A stretch of DNA of 64,000 nt, taken from contig CALCUM010000002.1 in assembly GCA_937907245.1 (NCBI GenBank), forward strand, positions 1-64,000, given 5' to 3'. Every line of letters starts with the position of its first letter. Position 1 is the stretch's first letter. Positions 36,912 through 46,363 of the stretch are shown piece after piece. The DNA is from an uncultured Rhodobiaceae bacterium. Its GTDB lineage: Bacteria; Pseudomonadota; Alphaproteobacteria; RS24. A program made the position numbers and the translations under genes. The notes under the pieces are model-generated. The model did not search any database and was not told the DNA's origin. It saw only the letters and a program-made list of their open reading frames with translations.

Positions 36912-37085
36912 ACCTCTCTTGCCAGCATGGCTTTCTTGGTCGAAATAGAGAGCGCAACGTAAGAAGTGCGCTGATTTAAAAAGCCTGTGGGAAGGCGTGC
37001 GGTTAATCCCACCTACCGTATGTTTTTCTCCGCCCGGGCTGTAATTGGTGGCCGACAGGTTAAACTGTCGGCCCTTATTTTTTTC
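36912..37085 (+). ncRNA. Candidate structured small RNA upstream of groES
   Basis: Four potential stems follow one another: CTCTCT (36914) with AGAGAG (36947) enclosing GCCA/TGGC; AGCGCA/TGCGCT (36951-36972); GTGGGA/TCCCAC (36987-37012); and GGCCGACAG/CTGTCGGCC (37050-37073), a terminator. The first and second share two bases and would compete. No ORF with a plausible start fits. A TTGCCA lies in the stretch but no convincing -10 box. I do not recognise a known RNA family. It could be a small RNA or an attenuated leader. Confidence 0.4.
37050..37085 (+). terminator. Strong intrinsic terminator upstream of groES
   Basis: A perfect 9-bp stem GGCCGACAG/CTGTCGGCC with a six-base loop is followed by CTTATTTTTTT. 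It lies 200 bases before groES and upstream of the heat-shock promoter, with no gene ahead of it other than the SDR, whose own terminator precedes it. It must therefore end a transcript that starts between 36823 and 37050, if it is used. Confidence 0.85.
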
Positions 37086-37164
37086 TCTATTTTTTTCTGC
37101 ATTTTTTTCTGCCCTTTTTTCTGCATTTTTTTCTTTTTATTTTCGTCTTTATTTCCCTCCGAGC

Positions 37165-37193
37165 CTTGACACTGTGCGGCCTTCTCCCTATCT
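37165..37193 (+). promoter_or_regulatory. Sigma-32 type promoter of groESL
   Basis: CTTGAC, 15 bases, then CCCTATCT fits the RpoH pattern CTTGAA / CCCCATnT. It lies about 90 bases before the groES ATG. Between it and the gene is a hairpin GCAC-T-CCCC-TTTT-GGGG-C-GTGC at 37209-37230 in the presumed leader. No CIRCE element was found. A pyrimidine tract with repeated TTTTTTCTGC precedes it at 37078-37158. Confidence 0.6.
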
Positions 37194-37283
37194 GAAACAT
37201 GCGCAGAGGCACTCCCCTTTTGGGGCGTGCTCCTTTAATTTTTGGGGAAGCTCCTAAGGGAGCCCTTTCATAGGAGAAAGAAG

Positions 37284-37571
37284 ATGAAATTTCGTCCTTT
37301 ACATGACCGTGTATTGGTTCGCCGTATTGATGAAGATACGAAGACCAGCGGTGGTATTATCATTCCGGACTCGGCTCAAGAAAAACCATCGCAAGGTGTT
37401 GTGGTTGCAGCTGGTAGCGGAACCCGTGGCGATGACGGCAAACTAACGCCGCTCGACGTGAAAGCAAAAGACAATGTGTTGTTCGGCAAATGGTCGGGCA
37501 GCGAAGTCACCATTGATGGCGAAGAACTGCTCATCATGAAAGAAAGCGATATCCTGGGCATCATCGGCTAA
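37284..37571 (+). CDS. groES: Co-chaperonin GroES
   Basis: 95 aa, the normal length. Begins [20 protein letters not shown]; the mobile loop region [19 protein letters not shown] and the roof loop follow. It caps GroEL during folding cycles. TAGGAGAAAG precedes the ATG. groEL starts 29 bp downstream in the same operon. Confidence 0.98.
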   Translation: MKFRPLHDRVLVRRIDEDTKTSGGIIIPDSAQEKPSQGVVVAAGSGTRGDDGKLTPLDVKAKDNVLFGKWSGSEVTIDGEELLIMKESDILGIIG

Positions 37572-37591
37572 CGCCACCCAGTTTTGGATAG

Positions 37592-39241
<1,650 letters not shown>

Positions 39242-39285
39242 CCTCTCCATAGCGCTGATGTAAATCAGAGCGTGCAGAAATAAGG

Positions 39286-39317
39286 AAAAGGGCTGTTCGT
39301 TGGAGCAGCCCTTTTTT
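39286..39317 (+). terminator. Intrinsic terminator after groEL
   Basis: AAGGGCTG and CAGCCCTT arms with a ten-base loop end in a T run, 45 bases after the groEL stop. Confidence 0.88.
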
Positions 39318-39567
39318 CATTGGTTTTCTCAAGCCTATCTTATCGCTTGGGGCTTGTATTTTGGGCTAGATGCGCCTACCTAATACTTGCGCTTTTCGCT
39401 AGCCATGCCGATAGGTTCTTGCTAGCTTGCGCGCGCCTGAGAAGGCAAACCGAAGAAAAATAATAATGACGGAGATGGCAGAAAAACTGCCAATTCATTA
39501 ACCAAATAGTAACGCCTCCAACCTTAAGTTGGACGTCTGTTGGTTGTGTTCCGTATGAGAGGTTTGT
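39318..39567. other. Spacer before the type I secretion operon
   Basis: No gene seen. It should hold the promoter of the secretion operon. CCAAC-CTTAA-GTTGG at 39518-39532 is a short inverted repeat that could be an operator, and TTAACCAAATAGTAAC at 39497 is near the CtrA pattern TTAA-N7-TTAA but imperfect. Neither is strong. Confidence 0.3.
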
Positions 39568-41241
39568 ATGAGATCGATTGCTAAGAGCGCGTTATGCGCA
39601 AGTTTTCTGTTGTATACCCCAAGTTTAGGGGCTGCAGAAGAGGCCCCGGCCTTGCCCGAAATAATTAGGCAAGCGGGAACGCCTGCGCCTATTTCAAAGG
39701 CGGTGCCAGTGCTGGTACCGGCTCCTACTCCTACTCCTACTCCTACTCCTACTCCTACTCCTACTCCTACTCCTACTCTTGCCCCTAATGTGGCTCCTAA
39801 TGTGGCTCGCGCCCCTACTGCGGCTCGCGCGCCTGTTGTTAAAGCGCCAGTAATGCCGCCGCATATCGCCGACTTGCAACGCAAATTGCGCAATCACCCT
39901 AGTCAGCAGCGCGTCGAGCAACGTGTGTGCGAGGCGAAATGGGGCATTCTTCTCGGCAAGTCGAGTTATTATCCGCGCCTCGACGCGACGCTTTCAAGCG
40001 GCTCGAAATGGATAGACCAGACTTCGAGAGCCGATGAGTTTGGCGGTTCTAATTCCAGCGAATATGACGGTGAAGGGGTCAATGCAACTTTAAGCTTACG
40101 CCAACATATTTACGATTGGGGCCGCAATGCCTCGATTATATCTGGCCATCGTGAAGACCGCTTCGCGGCCCAAATTGAACGCAGTGCCACTTTGGAACAG
40201 CAGCTTAGTAGTGTCACCCGCTTGGCGCTCGATTATGTTTTGCAGGTCAGCCTCATTGAGCATTTTACGCAAAGCAAAGAAGTTATAGATCGCGATGTCG
40301 AGAGTATGCAGCAACGCTTTAAAGCAGGTGCCGCCCGGCTGGCTGAAATGCGCCAAGCCCGTTTGACCGGACTAGAAATAGAAAGTCGGGTAACCCAAGC
40401 CCAACGCCAAAGAGATTTGGTAGCCCGTGAAATGAAAACCGAATTTGGAATATTGCCCGAGCAGGCCAAAGCGATTGTCGCCAGTTTTCAAAGCCAGCGC
40501 CCAGATGTCCCCACTATGGTGGCGGGCGAGGCGAGCCCAAGGGCCAAGCTTCTTCGGCATAATATTAAGAAGGTGGAATCAGAAGATGCGCGCCTGCGGG
40601 CCGAACGCCTGCCTAGTCTGACCGGCGTGGTCTCTGCACGCGGGTGGGACGTCGCGCAGAAAAACCGCTGCAATGATCCGATAGCAGCTAGGGGCAGTGA
40701 AATTCACGAGGATATTCGCGGCTCCACGCGCTTGGTCGATGAGGATGGCAATGGATCGCGGGACCGCGATGCAAACGGTAACTTTCTTTATTATCGCGTC
40801 CAAAATTGTTCGACCTATGAGGTGACGGGCGCGATTGAGTTCTCTATGCCGCTGTATGACGGCGGAGCCAATGCGGCCCAACGGGGCGGGGTATCGGCGC
40901 GCCGTATGGGGCTAGAAGCTGAATTATCTGCCTATCAGCGCAGCCATAACGCCGAGAGCCGTCGGCTGCAAGATCAGCTGTTGGATGAGATGACCCAATT
41001 GGTCGAAAACCGCGAGCAGTTAGAGCAATTGGAAACGCAAATCGCCAGTGAACGCATTTTGTCGACGCGCACTCGTGGCAACCTTTTGGGGTTGTTGGGG
41101 CTGGAGCAGAGGCTGGCGGACGCGCAAGCGCAATATATTTCATTGCAAATTCGCTCTGAAAATACCCGCTTGGCAGCGCTGCAACTGGCCGGTCAATTGG
41201 CCAATGTTTTAGATATTAGTCTTGGAGTCAGTGGATGTTAG
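39568..41241 (+). CDS. TolC family outer membrane efflux protein (type I secretion)
   Basis: 557 aa. A signal peptide ends near LGAAEEAP, then a low-complexity linker of nine Pro-Thr pairs and Ala/Pro/Val repeats (about residues 52-95), then the TolC alpha-barrel/beta-barrel region with long helices (for example SLRQHIYDWGRNAS and the repeated coiled stretches near residues 210-290 and 450-530). It forms the outer membrane channel of the secretion complex encoded with the next two genes. The stop overlaps the ABC gene start by seven bases. The extended N-terminal linker is unusual for TolC. Confidence 0.9.
   Translation: MRSIAKSALCASFLLYTPSLGAAEEAPALPEIIRQAGTPAPISKAVPVLVPAPTPTPTPTPTPTPTPTPTLAPNVAPNVARAPTAARAPVVKAPVMPPHIADLQRKLRNHPSQQRVEQRVCEAKWGILLGKSSYYPRLDATLSSGSKWIDQTSRADEFGGSNSSEYDGEGVNATLSLRQHIYDWGRNASIISGHREDRFAAQIERSATLEQQLSSVTRLALDYVLQVSLIEHFTQSKEVIDRDVESMQQRFKAGAARLAEMRQARLTGLEIESRVTQAQRQRDLVAREMKTEFGILPEQAKAIVASFQSQRPDVPTMVAGEASPRAKLLRHNIKKVESEDARLRAERLPSLTGVVSARGWDVAQKNRCNDPIAARGSEIHEDIRGSTRLVDEDGNGSRDRDANGNFLYYRVQNCSTYEVTGAIEFSMPLYDGGANAAQRGGVSARRMGLEAELSAYQRSHNAESRRLQDQLLDEMTQLVENREQLEQLETQIASERILSTRTRGNLLGLLGLEQRLADAQAQYISLQIRSENTRLAALQLAGQLANVLDISLGVSGC
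39723..39776 (+). repeat. TCCTAC hexanucleotide repeat, nine units, coding Pro-Thr
   Basis: Nine perfect TCCTAC units lie in frame within the TolC-like gene and give (PT)9. Gain or loss of units keeps the frame and would change the length of the periplasmic linker only. The following GCCCCTAATGTGGCT is also partly duplicated. Confidence 0.95.
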
Positions 41242-43100
41242 ATACGCGCCCGAAAGAAAAAAAATCAGAAGAGCCCGAGAAGAAAACAACCGGCTTGGCG
41301 CAAGAGGCTGCCAAAGAGTCGAATGACCAAGAGTATATGACGCATTGGTTTTGGGGGCCGGTCTTGGCTTGCCGTAGAATCTATGGCCAGGTCATTGCAG
41401 CTTCTGTGCTGATCAATATGTTTGCCTTGGGCTCGTCGCTTTACATTATGACGGTCTATGACCGCGTCATTCCTAATGAAGCGGTGGAAAGTCTATGGGC
41501 GTTGACCAGCATTATGTTGGTTATCATGGGCTTTGATTTTGCGATGAAAATCATTCGTGGCCAATTTGTGGATGCGGCCGGCGCGCGTATCGACCGCGTT
41601 ATTTCGGAGCGTTTGTTTAACCGCATCGCCCGCCATGATGTCGACCTGAGCCAGCAAGCCACGGGGGCTTTGGCCAGTACCGTGCGTGAGTTCGAATCCT
41701 TAAAAGAAGTTTTAGGCTCGGCCAGTTTTACGGTGTTTGCAGATTTGCCATTCGTGATTTTATTCCTCTTCGTGCTTTGGGGCATTGGCGGGCCGGTGGC
41801 GGCTGTGCCGGCGCTCATCGTTATCGGCGTGGTTCTATTCGGCTTGCTGTTACAGCCTGTGATGCGTCGCCTTACCCTGACCGGCATGATGCAAGGCCAA
41901 GGCAAACAAGCGGTTATGGTGGAGATGATTTCTGCGCTGGAAACCATCAAAACGCTTTCGGGCTTATCGATGCTGCGCCAGCGTTGGTTGCAAAGCGTTG
42001 TTAATCAGGCTGTTTCGAACCGGAAAACTAAATTCACCAGCCAGCTAACCCAAACAGTCACGCAATTGGGACAACAAATGAGCCAGGTCGGTATTGTGGT
42101 TTATGGCGTTTATCTCATCGCGTCGGGCGATTTGACGATGGGGCAGCTTATCGCTTGTGTCATTTTGTCGGGTCGAACTTTGGCACCTTTGGGCCAGCTA
42201 ACGCAATTGCTTGGCCGGTTTAACCAAGCCATCGCCGCTTATCGTAGCTTGGGCGAAATCCTATCGGGCCAAACCGATGAAGAACAACGCGCAGGCCGCC
42301 TCAGCCGCGAAAAACTAAATGGCGACATTGCCTTTAACCATGTGCATTTCACTTATGAGGGGCAAGATAACGCAACGTTGGAAGATGTTTCTTTCGAAAT
42401 AAAAGCGGGTGAGCGTGTCGCTATTCTGGGTCGTATTGGCTCTGGCAAAACCACCGTGTTGCGTCTGCTATCCGGTCTGCATAAACCCGATAGCGGTCTT
42501 GTGATGATCGACAATGCCGACGTCCGCCATATTCGGCCGACAGATTTGCGCAATAATATGTCGATCGTGTTTCAAAATCCTGTGCTGTTCTCCGGCTCGA
42601 TACGCGAGAACCTGCTAATGGGCGCGCCAGATGCTTCTGATGCGGACTTGCTGGATAGCGTTCGTGCGGCGGGGGCTGAGGGCTTTATTGGACAATTACC
42701 GGGCGGCTTTGATTTTCCGCTTTCAGAACGCGGACGCGAATTATCTTCGGGTATGCGTCAAAGTCTGGCGATTGCAAGATCTCTGCTCTCAAAGCCATCG
42801 CTTCTATTGCTAGACGAGCCGACGGCCTCTCTCGATGTCGGGAGCGAGCAAGCCCTCGTGAAATCCCTAGATGCAGCGACGCGCGGCATCACCACTGTGT
42901 TTGTGACCCATAGGGGCCCGATGCTGGAAATTGCCGACCGTATTCTGGTTATTGAAGGTGGTCGATTGGTGGCCAATGGCCCACGCGATCAAGTGCTGGA
43001 GCGTTTACAGGCGAGTGCACAAAACGCGGCGGCTGAAGCAGAAAGTGCTGCCCAATCTCCCCCCCAAAGCAGCCCGCCCAGCAAACCTGCTGGCGAGTAA
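41235..43100 (+). CDS. Type I secretion ABC transporter (permease/ATPase)
   Basis: 621 aa: an N-terminal membrane domain of about six helices (residues 45-320) without a C39 peptidase domain, then an ATPase with Walker A GRIGSGKTT near residue 399, signature ELSSGMRQSLAIAR and Walker B LLLLDEPTASLD. This architecture belongs to exporters of RTX-like or adhesin proteins with uncleaved C-terminal signals (HlyB/LapB/PrtD group). The Ala/Ser/Pro-rich C-terminal tail of some 30 residues is species-specific. Confidence 0.95.
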   Translation: MLDTRPKEKKSEEPEKKTTGLAQEAAKESNDQEYMTHWFWGPVLACRRIYGQVIAASVLINMFALGSSLYIMTVYDRVIPNEAVESLWALTSIMLVIMGFDFAMKIIRGQFVDAAGARIDRVISERLFNRIARHDVDLSQQATGALASTVREFESLKEVLGSASFTVFADLPFVILFLFVLWGIGGPVAAVPALIVIGVVLFGLLLQPVMRRLTLTGMMQGQGKQAVMVEMISALETIKTLSGLSMLRQRWLQSVVNQAVSNRKTKFTSQLTQTVTQLGQQMSQVGIVVYGVYLIASGDLTMGQLIACVILSGRTLAPLGQLTQLLGRFNQAIAAYRSLGEILSGQTDEEQRAGRLSREKLNGDIAFNHVHFTYEGQDNATLEDVSFEIKAGERVAILGRIGSGKTTVLRLLSGLHKPDSGLVMIDNADVRHIRPTDLRNNMSIVFQNPVLFSGSIRENLLMGAPDASDADLLDSVRAAGAEGFIGQLPGGFDFPLSERGRELSSGMRQSLAIARSLLSKPSLLLLDEPTASLDVGSEQALVKSLDAATRGITTVFVTHRGPMLEIADRILVIEGGRLVANGPRDQVLERLQASAQNAAAEAESAAQSPPQSSPPSKPAGE

Positions 43101-43112
43101 AGAGGTTTCCCA

Positions 43113-44546
43113 ATGAGTAATATGATCGAAAAATTACGCGTCCTATGCCGGACACTGCTGCAGAAATTGCTTCCCATGCTTGGGTCTTTGGCGCGCCAGG
43201 TTTGGGGGCTCTTGAAGAAATTGGCCATTGCCCTGCGCCTGGATAAATTAGGCGCGCGGATTTTAGCCACCCCTTGGGGGCAAACAACACTCGTGCGTTG
43301 GTACAAGGCACGTGAGATTTATCGGAAACTAACCAGCCCGCCGCCCGACCCGCTGATGGCCGCAATGATGTCGTTGGGCGAAAAAATCGATATCGACGAA
43401 GACCCGACAGAGCTGCAAGGCAATCGTGTGTTTATTCTGATTGCCAGTTTCTTCTCCATTGCTTTGCTATGGGCGACGTTCACTGAGTTGGACGAAGTGG
43501 TGCGGGCAGAGGGTACGATTGTGCCTCCGTCTTCGGTGCAATTGGTCCAAAACCGATTGCTCGGATCGGTAGTGACTATCTCTGCCAAAATCGGCGATAG
43601 CGTCAAAAAAGGCGATATCTTATTTCGCCTCGCAGACGAAGATGTGGTGGCGAATTTTGATGATAATGAAATTACGCTCATCGCGGCTCTGGCAACCATC
43701 GCGCGCCTAACGGCGGAAGCCAATGGCGCGGATGAATTGGTTTTTCCAGATTGGCTGGAAGGCAATAGCAATGCCGAAGATGTGGTGACAGCAGAACGCA
43801 GTGTCTTTGTGCGCCGCCAACGCGCGATTCAATCGCGCCTTACCTCGATTAACCGTCGGGTGACAAACCTGAAAGAGAAAATAGATATTCTGCGCCCCCT
43901 CGTTGAAGGCGGCCACGAAGCGCGCCTGACTTTGGTGGAGGTGCGCGGCGACTATAATAGCGCTTTGGATGAATATGAGGCGGTTGTTGATAATTTTCGT
44001 GCGGAGGCGGCTCGCGAATTATCGGAAGTGCAAATCCGCGCTGACCAAGCCGGAGCTCGCGAAAGCGCCTTCCGGGCCAAGGTTCGCAACGCCGAAGTTC
44101 GCGCGCCCGAAGATGGCACCATCTCGGCAGTTCACATTAAAACCGTTGGCGCCGTGGTGCAGGCGGGAACCGTATTGGCAGAAATTGTGCCGGATGAGCA
44201 GCAAGTATTGGTGAAAGCCAAAATCATGTCGGAAGATATTGCGAGCATTTTTCCGGGTCAGACCGCTCAAGTGGCGCTCTCGGCCTATGATGTGTCGCGC
44301 TATGGCAACCTAGAAGGCAGCGTGCAGCGCATTGCGCCCAATACCACGCAAGAAGATAACATGCCGCCTTATTATGAAACTATGATTTCTGTACCCGAAG
44401 CCAAATTATCGAAAACCGATGAGGAAGTAGATATCGTGCCGGGCATGACGGTCGTGGTCGATATCATTGGCAAAAAGCGTTCGGTCTTGGACTATATTAT
44501 GACGCCGCTCAATCGCGCCACGGGCGTGGTGTTTCGGGAAAATTAG
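43113..44546 (+). CDS. HlyD family membrane fusion protein (type I secretion)
   Basis: 477 aa. A cytoplasmic N-terminal region of about 100 residues, longer than in HlyD, precedes one membrane helix (about 105-123, FILIASFFSIALLWATF). The periplasmic part has the lipoyl/barrel-sandwich halves (LGSVVTISAKIGDSVKKGDILFRL and VRAPEDGTISAVHIKTVGAVV), a coiled coil between them, and the C-terminal PGMTVVVDIIGKKRSVLDY typical of HlyD/LapC. It links the ABC transporter to the TolC-like channel; last gene of the operon. Confidence 0.95.
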   Translation: MSNMIEKLRVLCRTLLQKLLPMLGSLARQVWGLLKKLAIALRLDKLGARILATPWGQTTLVRWYKAREIYRKLTSPPPDPLMAAMMSLGEKIDIDEDPTELQGNRVFILIASFFSIALLWATFTELDEVVRAEGTIVPPSSVQLVQNRLLGSVVTISAKIGDSVKKGDILFRLADEDVVANFDDNEITLIAALATIARLTAEANGADELVFPDWLEGNSNAEDVVTAERSVFVRRQRAIQSRLTSINRRVTNLKEKIDILRPLVEGGHEARLTLVEVRGDYNSALDEYEAVVDNFRAEAARELSEVQIRADQAGARESAFRAKVRNAEVRAPEDGTISAVHIKTVGAVVQAGTVLAEIVPDEQQVLVKAKIMSEDIASIFPGQTAQVALSAYDVSRYGNLEGSVQRIAPNTTQEDNMPPYYETMISVPEAKLSKTDEEVDIVPGMTVVVDIIGKKRSVLDYIMTPLNRATGVVFREN

Positions 44547-44614
44547 AATGCGTATGCGCGCCGCCAAATTGCGGGCCAAGCGAATGGCCGTCACACGGCG
44601 GCGTTGCTTGCGGT

Positions 44615-45361
44615 TTAGCCCTGCAAAAGAAATAGCGCCCGGGCAATCAACACCGCCCCCACGCTCAGCAAAATCCGCTGCGTCCACTTAAAAAACGTCG
44701 CGTCTTGCATGTTGTCCAACACGCGTTTGCCAAGGCGTGTGCCCAACACGGAAGCCGCCATGGCGGCGCCAAGCAGCCAAAAACTCGGCCAATCTTGAAG
44801 CGAGGCGGTGGCGGCGAGGCCCCCATAGAAAATAATTTTTGAGCTATGCCCAAGGCTTTGCGCCACCGCTTTGGTTGCCACCACTTGATGGCGGGTGAGG
44901 GTGACGCGTTGGAAAAACACATCTAATAACGGCCCGCCGACGCCTGCCAAGAGGTTGGTAGCCACAACAATTATTCCGGCAAACACGCCGATGGGTTTTC
45001 GGGTGACATCTAAAACTAGGTTCTTAGGCAAAGCCCACGCCACATAAGGCAAGAGCCCGAGCGCCAATAAAACGCTGGTTCGGTCGGGAGAGAATGAGAT
45101 AAAAGCCAAAGCCGCCAGCGCAATGACATTGCCGACAAAGAGACTAGCGACAATCGGCCAAACGATATCCGCGCGGTTCAGCCAAGCGCGATACCCATTG
45201 GAGGTGAGCTGAATAAGCCCGTGAAGAACCATGGCCGCGCCGATGGGCAAAATACTGACCAGCAGGCCCATAAGAATGAGCCCGCCGAGCATGCCAAAAA
45301 TGCTCGACAAAAAGGCAGTGCCGAGGCTTGCCAGTACGATAATGACGGTGGTTAAGACCAT
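44615..45361 (-). CDS. TSUP (TauE/SafE) family membrane permease
   Basis: 248 aa with eight or so hydrophobic segments and internal symmetry typical of TauE/SafE; GMLGGLILMGLLVS in the first half and GVGGPLLDVFF in the second. Family members export sulfite or organic sulfonates, among others; the substrate is unknown. It follows hisG by three bases on the same strand. Confidence 0.85.
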   Translation of the reverse strand: MVLTTVIIVLASLGTAFLSSIFGMLGGLILMGLLVSILPIGAAMVLHGLIQLTSNGYRAWLNRADIVWPIVASLFVGNVIALAALAFISFSPDRTSVLLALGLLPYVAWALPKNLVLDVTRKPIGVFAGIIVVATNLLAGVGGPLLDVFFQRVTLTRHQVVATKAVAQSLGHSSKIIFYGGLAATASLQDWPSFWLLGAAMAASVLGTRLGKRVLDNMQDATFFKWTQRILLSVGAVLIARALFLLQG

Positions 45362-45364
45362 GCC

Positions 45365-46363
45365 TTACAATACAGCGCCGAGCAGCCGTTCGTAAAGCGC
45401 ATTGCGGCTTTCATAAACAAAGTCGAGCTTGGAAACGCTGGCTTGTGAAAAGCCTTTTTGCAGCATGGTTTCGATGAAATCATCCTGATTTTCCAGTGGC
45501 AATTGGAAGCCATAAAAGCTACCGCCCGTCGAGGTGGCGCCCGCAAAATGATGGTCTTCCACGGCGCCAAACTCGCTCACCAAGGCAGCCAAAGCGTCGC
45601 CTTGTAAGGCTGCCTCTACTATGCCGCGGGGTGAGGATAGCGTGACATGCACCAACTCCTGCGCCCGATTATAGGCGGCCAAACGCGACAGCAATCGCTT
45701 GCTGGCGGCGCGGGCGGTCTCGTCCCAATCGGCTTTTAGGGAGGCGGCTAAATTGGCCTCGCTTTGCAACATCACGCCATCGTCGGGGATGCGCAATTGA
45801 TTGGCAACCAGCGTGGCCCCTGTCGAGGTGATGTCGACAATGGCTTCGGCTGCGCCGGAATTGGGCGCCGCTTCTGTGGCGCCAAAGCTCTCGACCAATT
45901 TATAATCGGTCACGCCGTGCTCTGCGAAAAAGTCTGCAGTGAGGTTCGTGTATTTGGTGGCAACGCGCAGGCGCTTGGCGTGTTTGGCACGAAACTCGGC
46001 CGCTACTTCGGCCAAGTCTGCCATGCTGCGTACATCCACCCAGCCGTCTGGAATAGCCACCACCACATCGGCGCGGCCAAAGCCAAGTCCCAGCACAAGT
46101 TGCACGGCGCTATCTAAATCAGGCACTTCTTCGCGCAGCAGGTCTTCGCCCGTAATGCCAAAATGAATGCTGCCATCGGCAAGGCGCGCGGCAATCTCGG
46201 AAGCCGAGAGATATTGTACTTCAATTTGGTCGATGCCTTTGACCATGCCGGTATAGCCGCGTGCGCCGGCGCGTTTTAGCGCGATGCCAGCTTTGGTAAA
46301 TAAGGCCGTGGCGCTTTCTTCTAGGCGACCCTTCGAGGGGACGGCGAGGATAAGGGGGCTCAT
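45365..46363 (-). CDS. hisG: ATP phosphoribosyltransferase catalytic subunit
   Basis: First enzyme of histidine synthesis, joining ATP and PRPP. 332 aa: PSKGRLEESATALF at the N terminus, the PRPP-binding EAIVDITSTGATL near residue 175-187, then a C-terminal extension of about 110 residues. Short HisG proteins that need HisZ are near 230 aa, whereas this one is longer and still has hisZ beside it, as in Bradyrhizobium-type alphaproteobacteria. Overlaps hisZ by four bases (ATGA), so the two are co-translated. Confidence 0.94.
   Translation of the reverse strand: MSPLILAVPSKGRLEESATALFTKAGIALKRAGARGYTGMVKGIDQIEVQYLSASEIAARLADGSIHFGITGEDLLREEVPDLDSAVQLVLGLGFGRADVVVAIPDGWVDVRSMADLAEVAAEFRAKHAKRLRVATKYTNLTADFFAEHGVTDYKLVESFGATEAAPNSGAAEAIVDITSTGATLVANQLRIPDDGVMLQSEANLAASLKADWDETARAASKRLLSRLAAYNRAQELVHVTLSSPRGIVEAALQGDALAALVSEFGAVEDHHFAGATSTGGSFYGFQLPLENQDDFIETMLQKGFSQASVSKLDFVYESRNALYERLLGAVL

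Noticed and set aside
36912-37085. 6S RNA or another standard housekeeping RNA
   Set aside because: No large central bubble with long closing stem, and none of the signature sequences of SRP RNA, RNase P or tmRNA; kept as an unclassified candidate.
37209-37230. CIRCE element before groES
   Set aside because: CIRCE is TTAGCACTC-N9-GAGTGCTAA. Here GCACTC is followed by GTGCTC, not GAGTGC, so only a hairpin remains.
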